Positions 1-6,377 are shown, counted from the stretch's first letter. The stretch is DNA of 7,187 bases from Porphyrobacter sp. (GCA_021732945.1 JAKFWB010000583.1:1-7187), one strand, 5' to 3'. Translations and numbers: made by a program. The notes: generated by a model from the sequence alone, not told the origin.

Positions 1-730
1 TTTGGCGGGTTATGTCTCGGTCGCGGCGATCACCGGTGGGATCAGCCTGTTCTTTGCCAAGGTGACCGGCAATCTGTTCTTCCCGCTGCTGTCAGAAGCA
101 CGCGGCGATATGGCCCATTTTGCCGAACGCAGCCGCCATACCGGGGCGATTGCGCTGCTGTTGATGTCGGCGACGGTGTTCCCGCTTGCGCTGCTGGGCG
201 CGCCGGTGGTGATGCTGTTGTTCGGCCCGGAATATCAGGTGCCAGCGCTGCTCGCGACCTTCCTCGCGATACAGGCGGCGGCGATGATGCTGCGATCATG
301 GTGCGCGACCATTTCGCTGAGCCTTGGCGGCACCGGCGATATCCTCAATGCCAGCCTTCTGCGGATCATCGGGCTGGGCGGGGCGATCTACGCGCTATCG
401 TCAGGCGAGGGGATTGTCTGGGTGGCCGTGTGCATGAGCGCGGGCGATGCCGCTGCAACCTTCTTTGCGCTGTTTCAGGTGAGCCGCCGCGCGCCCGCGG
501 TTGCGCCAACCGCACTGTTGCTGGGCGTTTCGTTCGTGCTGCTGTCGCTATTGGTGATCGGCCTTGCTCTGCTGTTCGATCCCACCGACAACTGGCTGTT
601 CGCAATCATCGGCGCGGTGGCGGCTGCGCTGCCCGGCTTGATCGCCGCATTGGTATTGTCGCGCGAGCTGCGTGATCGGATCAAGATGTTGCCCGCCCGC
701 CTTCCGGGCCTATTGCACCGAAAGGGTTGA
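1..730 (+). CDS. Polysaccharide flippase (Wzx/PST type, MOP superfamily), 5'-truncated by the window
   Basis: This is the C-terminal part of an inner-membrane transporter that would flip undecaprenyl-linked oligosaccharide repeat units to the periplasm. The reading frame is already open at the window edge, so the TTG at base 2 is not a credible start. About 242 residues remain, roughly half of a typical 420-500-residue flippase. Counting from base 2, hydrophobic segments lie near residues 48-74, 81-97, 118-133, 137-160, 169-191 and 199-219. They are followed by a short basic tail (RELRDRIK, LLHRKG), as expected for a cytoplasmic end. FFPLLSEARGD (26-36) and LLFGPEY (72-78) match the spacing seen in PST-family flippases, where a P-L-S/loop and a 'lfG.ey..A' segment recur. 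The stop lies 2 nt before the methyltransferase start, which indicates one operon. A lipid II flippase-like MOP member is possible, but the glycosyltransferase context favours polysaccharide export. The family assignment is by eye. Confidence 0.85.
   Translation, partial: LAGYVSVAAITGGISLFFAKVTGNLFFPLLSEARGDMAHFAERSRHTGAIALLLMSATVFPLALLGAPVVMLLFGPEYQVPALLATFLAIQAAAMMLRSWCATISLSLGGTGDILNASLLRIIGLGGAIYALSSGEGIVWVAVCMSAGDAAATFFALFQVSRRAPAVAPTALLLGVSFVLLSLLVIGLALLFDPTDNWLFAIIGAVAAALPGLIAALVLSRELRDRIKMLPARLPGLLHRKG
721..726 (+). promoter_or_regulatory. Ribosome binding site of the methyltransferase
   Basis: AAAGGG lies 6 nt before the ATG at 733, inside the last codons of the flippase gene. It decides the start: the in-frame TTG at 727 directly abuts this purine run and could not use it, whereas the ATG at 733 is well placed. 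Confidence 0.6.
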
Positions 731-732
731 TT

Positions 733-1404
733 ATGGCGCAGGATATGATGCCAACAGCGCTCGCCTATGATGATAAGGCCGCGTCCTATTTTGGCGGTGT
801 GCGGCGCGATTTTCTCGATTCGCTGCCCCACGGCGGGGTGGAAAACGTGCTGGAGATCGGCTGCGGTGCGGGTGATACGGGTGCGGCAGCGCTGGCGGCG
901 GGGCTGTGCCGTGCCTATTCGGGGATCGAGATAGCCCCGCAAGCCGCCGCGCTCGCCCGCACTCGCCTGACTGAGCTGTATGAGGGCGATGTCGAGCGGA
1001 TGGAATTGCCTTGGCCGGACCAGCACTTTGATGCCGTGTTGATGAGCGAGGTGCTCGAACACCTTGTCGATCCGTGGTCGGTGGTGAAGCGGGTGGCAGC
1101 CAAGCTGCGTCCCGGCGCGCTGGTGCTGGCAAGTTCTCCCAACGTCGCGCAGTTTGCGGTGGTGCGCGGGCTGATCGCGGATCGCTGGGAATTGACCGAG
1201 GCTGGCGTGATGGATCGCACCCATCTGCGCTGGTTTACCGAAGGTAGCTACAAGCGGATGTTCGCGGATGCCGGGATCGGGATTGAACGCACCTATGCCA
1301 TGGCCCCCGCAGGGCCGTTCGGCACCATCTTCAACGCGGTCACCTTCAACCGCTTTCGCCATCTGACCGTGCGCCAGATATGTGTGGTCGGACGCGCGCC
1401 ATGA
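733..1404 (+). CDS. Class I SAM-dependent methyltransferase, probably glycan-modifying
   Basis: A 223-residue cytosolic methyltransferase of the Rossmann-fold (Methyltransf_11/23-like) class. Motif I is VLEIGCGAG (39-47). The acidic residue that should bind the SAM ribose is in GIEI (E66), GD (85-86) sits in the next loop, and FDAVLMSEVLEHL (99-111) is the post-II motif, followed by LRPGALVLASSPN (125-137). DRTHLRWFT (161-169) is a signature I associate with methyltransferases of polysaccharide clusters and may form part of the acceptor site. The chosen ATG has a good Shine-Dalgarno 6 nt upstream. Its stop overlaps the next gene's ATG as ATGA. The context, between a flippase and a glycosyltransferase, suggests it methylates a sugar or a nucleotide- or lipid-linked intermediate of the surface polysaccharide. 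The acceptor cannot be read from sequence. It is full length, with no missing key residue seen. Confidence 0.87.
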   Translation: MAQDMMPTALAYDDKAASYFGGVRRDFLDSLPHGGVENVLEIGCGAGDTGAAALAAGLCRAYSGIEIAPQAAALARTRLTELYEGDVERMELPWPDQHFDAVLMSEVLEHLVDPWSVVKRVAAKLRPGALVLASSPNVAQFAVVRGLIADRWELTEAGVMDRTHLRWFTEGSYKRMFADAGIGIERTYAMAPAGPFGTIFNAVTFNRFRHLTVRQICVVGRAP

Positions 1405-2189
1405 TCACTGAGGCGGATGCCTTTGCCGACATGCAGATCATCGCCGCGGTGAATGATGATGAGATTCTGGCGCGCAATCTGCTGGCATCCAAGATCATCC
1501 GCGACAGTATGGTTGATCTCAAATGCTATCGCGGCGCTGCGTCTGCTTCGCAGGCCTATAATCAGGGGCTGGACGAGACGACCGCGCGGATCGTGGTGTT
1601 TGCGCATCAGGATGTGTTCCTGCCTGATGGCTGGGCTGGCCAATTGGCCCGCGCGATCGCGCAGATTGAAGCCTCTGATCCTGATTGGGCGGTAATCGGC
1701 GCATTCGGGGTGGATTTGCAAGGCCGCCCCGTCGGGCATGCATGGTCAACCGGGCTGGCGCGCAGGCTGGGCGGGCAGTTCGATCAGCCGGTGGAGACGA
1801 CCTGCATCGATGAATTCGTGATCGTGCTCAATCGCGCCAGCGGCTTGCGGTTCGATCCTGCGCTGCCCGGCTTTCACCTCTATGGCACTGATATCGTGCT
1901 GAGCGCGATGGCGGCAGGGCGCAAATGCTATGTCGCGGATATCCCGGCGATCCATAACAGCAGGCCCGTGCATGGCTATGCCGGGGGCTACAGCGATGCC
2001 TGGCATTTCATGCGGAGCAAGTGGCAAGACCGCTTGCCAGTGCCAACCCTGACCGTGCCCTTGGGGCGGACGGCATGGCCGCTGCTCCGATCGCGGTTCA
2101 AGCTGTGGCGCACTCGCGCGCAGCGGCTGGCCCGGGCTGGCGATCCGACCACTGACCCTCAAGAATTCGTGCAGCATCTGGCAGGTTGA
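1401..2189 (+). CDS. GT-A-like glycosyltransferase (Glyco_tranf_2_5-like)
   Basis: A 262-residue protein with no signal peptide or clear membrane span, presumably acting on the cytoplasmic face of the inner membrane. The N-terminus QIIAAVNDDEILARNLLAS (12-30) starts like a GT-A nucleotide-sugar fold. IVVFAHQDVFLPDGW (64-78) carries the HQDV signature (69-72) that stands in for the DxD metal/donor motif in the PF13712-type family. FHLYGTDIVLSA (158-169) resembles the acceptor/catalytic segment of GT2 enzymes, and HNSR (185-188) follows the last core strand. The C-terminal 40 residues are basic and may bind the membrane. The ATG at 1401 is preferred over the in-frame ATG at 1380, because it forms a 4-nt ATGA overlap with the methyltransferase stop, which is typical of translational reinitiation. 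The donor sugar and linkage are unknown. A catalytically diverged homologue is possible, since only HQD is obvious and not a full DxD. Confidence 0.85.
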   Translation: MITEADAFADMQIIAAVNDDEILARNLLASKIIRDSMVDLKCYRGAASASQAYNQGLDETTARIVVFAHQDVFLPDGWAGQLARAIAQIEASDPDWAVIGAFGVDLQGRPVGHAWSTGLARRLGGQFDQPVETTCIDEFVIVLNRASGLRFDPALPGFHLYGTDIVLSAMAAGRKCYVADIPAIHNSRPVHGYAGGYSDAWHFMRSKWQDRLPVPTLTVPLGRTAWPLLRSRFKLWRTRAQRLARAGDPTTDPQEFVQHLAG

Positions 2190-2191
2190 TG

Positions 2192-2217
2192 GGCCGCGCT
2201 CACATTGGAGCGCGGCC
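2192..2217. terminator. Perfect GC-rich hairpin between convergent genes (bidirectional terminator candidate)
   Basis: The arms GGCCGCGCTC (2192-2201) and GAGCGCGGCC (2208-2217) are perfectly complementary over 10 bp with a 6-nt loop. The hairpin begins 2 nt after the glycosyltransferase stop and lies 9 nt beyond the stop of the opposing spike gene, filling most of the 37-nt convergent gap. Neither side has a clear T-run, so it is not a textbook intrinsic terminator. It may work as a U-less hairpin, in both directions, or mainly protect mRNA 3' ends. Confidence 0.6.
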
Positions 2218-2226
2218 GATCGAACA

Positions 2227-5200
2227 TTACAATGGGGTCAGCGCATATTGGAGACCCGCACCATTGCTGCCGCCGTTCACGCGGGTCATGGTGACGCCGG
2301 GCAGCGACCCGGACCCGACCTTGAGATCGCGTTCGAAGGTGACGAGCGCGCGGCTGGTACTGACGACGCCGCGCTGGGTCCACCCGGATGGCATGGCATA
2401 GGTGTTGGTCGGCCCGGTTGAACTTGCCACCTGCACCGAAAGACTGCTGTTGGCAGGCACAGTGATGGTCGGCGGGGTTTGATTGACAGCCCCAATCGAA
2501 AAGGTGCTGGCGACACCAAAGGAAAAGCCGCGCCAGACCTGCAACAGCCCGCCCTGTGCCACGCTGGCTGGCGTGGTGAAGGTGAAGTTGGGCGTGGTCC
2601 CGTTCCAGGTCCGATAAAACAACGTATGCCCGCTCGCAGCCGGGCCTGCCGTCCATCCGGCAGGCACGGTGTGGGGATTGGCCGAACTGGACAGGCAGTG
2701 CGCAATCAGCAAATCGCCCGCTGCTGCACCGGCAGGAACGGTGAAGGTGATCGCCGTGCCGCTGGCCGCCGCAGCGCTTGTATTGGCAATCCAGCCCCGG
2801 ATCGGCGGAGGCGCTGCCGACACAAAGGTGGTGGTCGCTCGCGCTGTATCACTGCCGCCGGGGTTGCTGGCGCTATAGCTCACCGCGATTTCGCCGCCAT
2901 TGAACAGGCCCATGCTGGTTTCGTTGAGCGTGATCGTGCTGCCGGTTTGCCCGCTGATTGCGGTGCCATTGAACTGCCATTGGAATGTGTTCGTTATGGG
3001 CTGGTCACCGGTGACGGCGAAACTGGCGGTCAAGGTCTCGCCGTTTTGCGGGGTGCCGCTGATCGAAAGCGCGGTAATGTCCGGCGCAATGACGGGGTAG
3101 CCGGGCAGAGCAGGCTGCAATTCTTCCAGCCATGCGCGGGCGAGGTTCCTCAGCGCAGCCAATTCCGCCGTCGTTTCAACCGCAAAGCGGGGTAGTGCGA
3201 TCATCGCGAGGATGTCTCCCACAAAGGCATCGGCAGGCGTGCGGCCCAGCTCGAACATTTCCAGCTGGAGGCTGTCGACCCGCAATTCGGCCCAGAGCGT
3301 ATCTCCTGCCACCTCGGCGTCGAGCGCGGTGAACAGCGCTGCACGTGTTGATATCGGCAGGCCGTTGACGAAGACCGAAGCCCCCGCCGTCGCAACCGCC
3401 GGTGCGATTGATCCTTCCGCCAGGATCACCTGATTGCGGATGATCTGGCCTACTGTGCTGGCTGTGTTCTTCTTAAGCAGAATGTAGACATCATGCAGCC
3501 CCGCAAACAGGGCGGCGTTGATCTGATCATCGGCCGCAAAACTCGCACCATTGGGGCCGATGGCGGGTTGGCTGGTGGCAATGCCCTGCGTGAAATCACT
3601 GCCGCTGCCTGCCAGATTGCTAGCTCGCCAAAGGCCCGGGTTGTCGGCCTGCGAAAACAGCCACATTCCGCCATAGGTGAGCGATCCGATCGCCGATGCC
3701 AGCGCCAGCCCGGCTGGCCCCAGCACGTCGGTCGGTTCCGGCACGGAGGGTGGGATCAGCAGACTGTCGGCCAGGGAAGCGACCCCGCCCGGTGCGCTGG
3801 GGCTGACAAAGGGGGTGCGTGCGGCGTCAGTGGGGATGGCCGGTGCAAGCCCCACTTGGCGCATCAGCGCGGTGGGTGTGAAATCACCATTGAACGGATC
3901 GGCAAACAGTGTGGCGGCGCTGCCAGCGACGATATAGTTCGACACGCCATCGGGCACCGCCTGTCCTTCCTGGATCAGCAACCCGTCAACCGTAACTCCG
4001 CGCGCCACCACATTGCCAGACCAAGTGAAGGCCCGGAAGGCATTGTTCTTGATCAGGTTATACCCGCCATCGCGAACATTGCCGCTGGTGAAATTGGGCT
4101 GGAAACGCTGATTGGCCAGCGTGTTATGCGCGATCACCACATGGCTCATGTCTTGCGGTCGCGACAATTGTGATGCGCCTGCGTCCGGGTTCCAGCCAAA
4201 GCCGATATTGGGGTAAACCGCGAGCGTATTGCCGACAAAGGCCATGTCCCGGCTTCCGGCAGTGCCATTGTCGAGGATTGGGGCGAGGAAAATCAGCTGC
4301 ACTTCAAGATCCCACGCCCGGTTGAAGGCGACGATCACGTTTTCCAGCGTGCCGCCGCTGTGCTGGTACCAATCGCCGTGGGTGTCGACGTTCCAGACGA
4401 TCGGGTGGGCGGTGGTGCCATCCCCGGTGATGATCGGATGCGGGCTGCCATCAAAGCCCTGCCCTTTGATGCCCGGTCGGGACAGCGCCGAGGCCACGCG
4501 GTCCCTTGCCGCAAATTCCGGCGAGAGCGCGGCGCTCCATCCCGGCAAAGTGTTGAGCCAGACCGCCACGTCACTGGCCCAGTAGCCGCCAATGCCTGAA
4601 ACCCCGCGATAGCCATTGGTCGGCGGAGCATCGAAGTAATCGAAACTGCCATTGCCGACATCGAAGGTGCGCGTGACCCCGCCAACCACGGCGGTCCACA
4701 GCCCGCCATTGGTGCCGCTGGAATAATTGCCCCCCTCGCGCGCCAGCGTATCGCCTGCCGGAATTGTCACCGTGAAGGCGAGCGCGTCCGAGTTCCAGAA
4801 GTCCTGATCCGATCCGTCAAAGGTCGAATGGACCACGCAGCGCGCGTTCGAGATGATGTCTTGCGACGAATCCTCGACCAGACAACCGCGCACCAGACTG
4901 GCCCCGTTGCAGGGCGTGTTCTGATGGATGATCTGGCATTCGGTGTAGATCGGCAGGCCGAACACGACCTGCGATGATCGCGGGGTGGTGCCGCCGCGGA
5001 ACAGCTCGTTCTTGCCGTCCGGATCGCTGGTGGTGATGGTGATCCCGTCCATCCAGTGCTGAATGTCATTGGGGAATGATGCGGTCGATCGCGCGGTGAA
5101 ATTGCTGACATAGCGCGTGTCAAAGGTGATGTTGCTGCCCCGCAGTCGCCAATAGGTGCGGTGCGCGGGGATATTGGCGAGAGCGTCGGTGGTGTAACCG

Positions 5201-5958
5201 AGCCGCCCGATTGCAACGCCCGGCACGCTCGCTTCGATGGTGTAGCGTCCGGTGATGGCATATTGATCGGTCGGTGCCTCGGCGCCGGTTGGGCTGCGTT
5301 CGATCTCATATTTGCCCGGCCTGGTGATCAGAAAGCGCGGATTGTGCGGCGCTTGCGAACGGGCAAAGCTGATCGCGGGCCACATCGACTGGTAACGCTG
5401 GCCAGCGATCACCGGCATTTCGGGGTTGATCTCGAGATCAAGGTCATACTCGGTCGCGGTCGGCGAGAAGTTGAACGGGCCGATGACGCGCCGCTGCATG
5501 GTCGGGTCATTGGCCTGCGCCTCGACATACAGCTGGGCCTTGCCGGTTTGATCCGTTGGTTTGCGCAGCCGCACCCACCAGCCGAAATAGGTGCGAACAC
5601 CGCGTTCGGTCGGGATCGTGTGCCACGTTGGGGACGTCACCTGAACGATGCTGCCCTCATAATGAAACGTAATGCGCTGAATGCCGAAATTGCTGGCGAG
5701 CGTGCCCTGGTCGTTGGCCATGGCAATGACGCCGACATCGAGTGTTTCGGCAAAATGCTGGTTGGTCGGCGTTATTAGCCGCATGGCCGGTTTGGCGGTG
5801 ACCCGCAGCGGGTCTGCCGGGATGGTGGTGAACCCCGATCCGCTCACGCCGTTCCAGACAGCGCTGGGAGCGATGGTTGCAAGATCGCTTTGCGGCCCTG
5901 GTGTGCCTGGTGCTGCCCTACGGTTTTCGGCGATGATCCCGATGCCAAGCCAGCTCAT
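2227..5958 (-). CDS. Large modular spike/fibre protein: beta-helix, LamG-like, Ig-like and C-terminal beta domain (GhsB-like candidate)
   Basis: A 1243-residue protein that starts on a TGATG overlap with the spike base gene, so it is almost certainly co-translated with it. No Sec signal peptide is seen (start MSWLGIGIIAENRR), and there are no RTX repeats or autotransporter barrel. That fits a particle structural protein better than a secreted enzyme. Domain reading by eye: 1-50 short attachment region; about 90-220 beta-rich module; about 270-712 right-handed parallel beta-helix, with rung-like HVVIAHNTLANQ (606-617) and YNLIKNNAF (633-641), ending in the helix-closing motif DPFNGDFTPTA (687-697); about 740-925 ConA/LamG-like (ASVFVNGLPIS, 860-870); about 955-1047 Ig-like (FQWQFNG, 992-998; YSASNPGG, 1028-1035); 1050-1243 a C-terminal beta domain with VPAGAAAGDLLIA (1074-1086) and two 'P-x-GW-T' sites (VPAGWT at 1098; MPSGWT at 1189). 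By position it matches rcc01080 (GhsB), the capsule-binding GTA head spike fibre. It could instead be a prophage tail spike or a depolymerase. The CDS is certain and the role is inferred. Confidence 0.72.
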   Translation of the reverse strand: MSWLGIGIIAENRRAAPGTPGPQSDLATIAPSAVWNGVSGSGFTTIPADPLRVTAKPAMRLITPTNQHFAETLDVGVIAMANDQGTLASNFGIQRITFHYEGSIVQVTSPTWHTIPTERGVRTYFGWWVRLRKPTDQTGKAQLYVEAQANDPTMQRRVIGPFNFSPTATEYDLDLEINPEMPVIAGQRYQSMWPAISFARSQAPHNPRFLITRPGKYEIERSPTGAEAPTDQYAITGRYTIEASVPGVAIGRLGYTTDALANIPAHRTYWRLRGSNITFDTRYVSNFTARSTASFPNDIQHWMDGITITTSDPDGKNELFRGGTTPRSSQVVFGLPIYTECQIIHQNTPCNGASLVRGCLVEDSSQDIISNARCVVHSTFDGSDQDFWNSDALAFTVTIPAGDTLAREGGNYSSGTNGGLWTAVVGGVTRTFDVGNGSFDYFDAPPTNGYRGVSGIGGYWASDVAVWLNTLPGWSAALSPEFAARDRVASALSRPGIKGQGFDGSPHPIITGDGTTAHPIVWNVDTHGDWYQHSGGTLENVIVAFNRAWDLEVQLIFLAPILDNGTAGSRDMAFVGNTLAVYPNIGFGWNPDAGASQLSRPQDMSHVVIAHNTLANQRFQPNFTSGNVRDGGYNLIKNNAFRAFTWSGNVVARGVTVDGLLIQEGQAVPDGVSNYIVAGSAATLFADPFNGDFTPTALMRQVGLAPAIPTDAARTPFVSPSAPGGVASLADSLLIPPSVPEPTDVLGPAGLALASAIGSLTYGGMWLFSQADNPGLWRASNLAGSGSDFTQGIATSQPAIGPNGASFAADDQINAALFAGLHDVYILLKKNTASTVGQIIRNQVILAEGSIAPAVATAGASVFVNGLPISTRAALFTALDAEVAGDTLWAELRVDSLQLEMFELGRTPADAFVGDILAMIALPRFAVETTAELAALRNLARAWLEELQPALPGYPVIAPDITALSISGTPQNGETLTASFAVTGDQPITNTFQWQFNGTAISGQTGSTITLNETSMGLFNGGEIAVSYSASNPGGSDTARATTTFVSAAPPPIRGWIANTSAAAASGTAITFTVPAGAAAGDLLIAHCLSSSANPHTVPAGWTAGPAASGHTLFYRTWNGTTPNFTFTTPASVAQGGLLQVWRGFSFGVASTFSIGAVNQTPPTITVPANSSLSVQVASSTGPTNTYAMPSGWTQRGVVSTSRALVTFERDLKVGSGSLPGVTMTRVNGGSNGAGLQYALTPL
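2818..3096 (-). other. Ig-like domain of the spike protein
   Basis: Residues 955-1047 show the pattern of bacterial Ig-like modules: a start strand SISGTPQNGETLTASF (965-980), the central Trp in FQWQFNG (992-998), a long-spaced 'STITLNE' strand (1007-1013) and a final YSASNPGGSDTA segment (1028-1039). Such modules commonly act as spacers or glycan-contacting units in phage fibres and adhesins. It links the LamG-like segment to the C-terminal domain. Confidence 0.55.
3823..5151 (-). other. Predicted right-handed parallel beta-helix region of the spike protein
   Basis: It covers residues of about 270-712. It is rich in Asn, Gly and short V/I strands, with rung-like phrases such as IVWNVDTHGDW (520-530), ENVIVAFNRAWD (539-550), DMAFVGNTLAVYP (571-583) and HVVIAHNTLANQ (606-617). 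It closes with DPFNGDF (687-693), a motif common at the end of such helices. This is the part most likely to recognise or cut polysaccharide. The acidic and aromatic residues between 520 and 600 are candidate sugar contacts, but no catalytic set can be named with confidence. Confidence 0.6.
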
Positions 5959-6227
5959 CAGGCCAGCCCCACCAGATTGTCGGCGGTGGTGCCGGCAGTG
6001 CGGACGGCCTTGACCCGGATTGCAAGCACGCTGCCACTGGCGACATTGCGCAGCGTGACGTCGCTGGCCGATCCGATGGCACGCAAGACGATGTCCCCGC
6101 CCGTGCCAACATAAACAGCCTTGGTCGTGACGGACAGGTCCGTGCTGTCAGTGGGCGTGATCGGGAACGCAAGACGGGCAGGTGCAATCAGGCTGTCGCT
6201 GGCGGCATCGAACGGATCATTGGGCAT
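5958..6227 (-). CDS. Spike base protein, RCAP_rcc01079 (GhsA-like) family
   Basis: An 89-residue protein that I recognise as the alphaproteobacterial spike base type. It has an N-terminal DPF...DSL.APAR.AF.ITP.DSTDL pattern (4-31), the central TKAVYVGTGGD (35-45) and the C-terminal RVKAVRTAGTTADNLVGL (71-88). In Rhodobacter capsulatus the homologue rcc01079 (GhsA) together with rcc01080 (GhsB) forms the GTA head spikes needed to bind the recipient capsule. Here it would anchor the large downstream fibre to a particle. Its stop shares one base with the next gene's ATG (TGATG), the same two-gene order as ghsAB. I chose the ATG at 6227 because AAAGGA lies 7 nt upstream and the protein then begins with the conserved MPNDPF. 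The longer in-frame ATG at 6350 would add 41 unlike residues across the promoter region. No signal peptide. The family call is from memory of the motif, not from a search. Confidence 0.82.
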   Translation of the reverse strand: MPNDPFDAASDSLIAPARLAFPITPTDSTDLSVTTKAVYVGTGGDIVLRAIGSASDVTLRNVASGSVLAIRVKAVRTAGTTADNLVGLA

Positions 6228-6234
6228 AAATATA

Positions 6235-6240
6235 TCCTTT
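6235..6240 (-). promoter_or_regulatory. Ribosome binding site of the spike base gene
   Basis: On the - strand AAAGGA lies 7 nt before the ATG at 6227 and is followed by the AT-rich spacer TATATTT. It decides the start codon against the upstream in-frame ATG at 6350. Confidence 0.7.
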
Positions 6241-6248
6241 ACGGTTAA

Positions 6249-6278
6249 ATTATGGGAACCAATGAACCAGAAAGTCTT
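6249..6278 (-). promoter_or_regulatory. Possible sigma70-like promoter of the spike operon
   Basis: On the - strand a -10-like CATAAT (6254-6249) is preceded, at 18 nt, by AAGACT (6278-6273), a weak 3-of-6 match to TTGACA. The expected start point falls near 6242, giving a leader of about 15 nt that just contains the ribosome site. This is the most AT-rich stretch in the window. The weak -35 suggests an activator may be needed. Confidence 0.3.
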
Positions 6279-6377
6279 CGGAGTAGGAAAGTGCTTTCTC
6301 ACTTGGCGCTTTCGTCCCTCTCGCGGTATCGCCGGTTTTGCGCCCCGCATGAGCAGTGACGAAAGGCCTTCCGCAGC

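Larger units (their letters stand above)
6228..6377. promoter_or_regulatory. Divergent intergenic region between the spike operon and the acetyltransferase
   Basis: These 150 bp must hold the promoters for both directions. Besides the - strand promoter candidate, it contains two overlapping inverted repeats: GAAAG-TG-CTTTC (6287-6298) and AAGTG-6 nt-CACTT (6289-6304). They sit just upstream of the proposed -35 and are possible operator arms. A - strand TTAACCGT (6248-6241) matches the CtrA half-site TTAACCAT at 7 of 8 positions. For the + strand only a poor pair, TTGGCG (6303-6308) and TATCGC (6327-6332, 18-nt gap), is visible. Confidence 0.4.

Noticed and set aside
475..1362. Long - strand open frame (295 codons) opposite the methyltransferase
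   Set aside because: It lies antisense to a gene with clear SAM motifs. Its product is rich in Arg, His and Gln with no domain pattern, as expected for a shadow frame in GC-rich DNA.
1380..1400. Glycosyltransferase starting at ATG 1380
   Set aside because: It adds only seven residues inside the methyltransferase end. The ATGA overlap at 1401 is the typical coupled start.
727..1404. Methyltransferase starting at TTG 727
   Set aside because: It would overlap the flippase stop and abut the ribosome site. The ATG at 733 is 6 nt from AAAGGG.
2159..2656. - strand frame overlapping the end of the spike gene in another phase
   Set aside because: The spike gene's Ig-like and C-terminal motifs continue unbroken in the true frame to the stop at 2227, so this is a shadow and not a frameshifted continuation.
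2479..3195. + strand frame of 238 codons inside the spike gene
   Set aside because: Antisense to the spike coding frame. The Arg/Gly/Ala-rich product shows no recognisable fold and there is no ribosome site.
3493..4173. + strand frame of 226 codons inside the spike gene
   Set aside because: Antisense shadow of the beta-helix region, without motifs.
5161..5778. + strand frame of 205 codons near the 5' end of the spike gene
   Set aside because: Antisense shadow. The spike frame has coherent beta-rich sequence here.
2227..5958. Spike gene as a type I-secreted or autotransporter adhesin, or an RTX lyase
   Set aside because: No signal peptide, no GGxGxD nonapeptide repeats and no C-terminal barrel are visible. 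The partner gene is a spike base protein.
5958..6350. Longer form of the spike base protein starting at 6350
   Set aside because: The extra 41 residues are basic and unlike the family, and they run across the AT-rich promoter gap. The ATG at 6227 has a good ribosome site and starts at the conserved MPNDPF.
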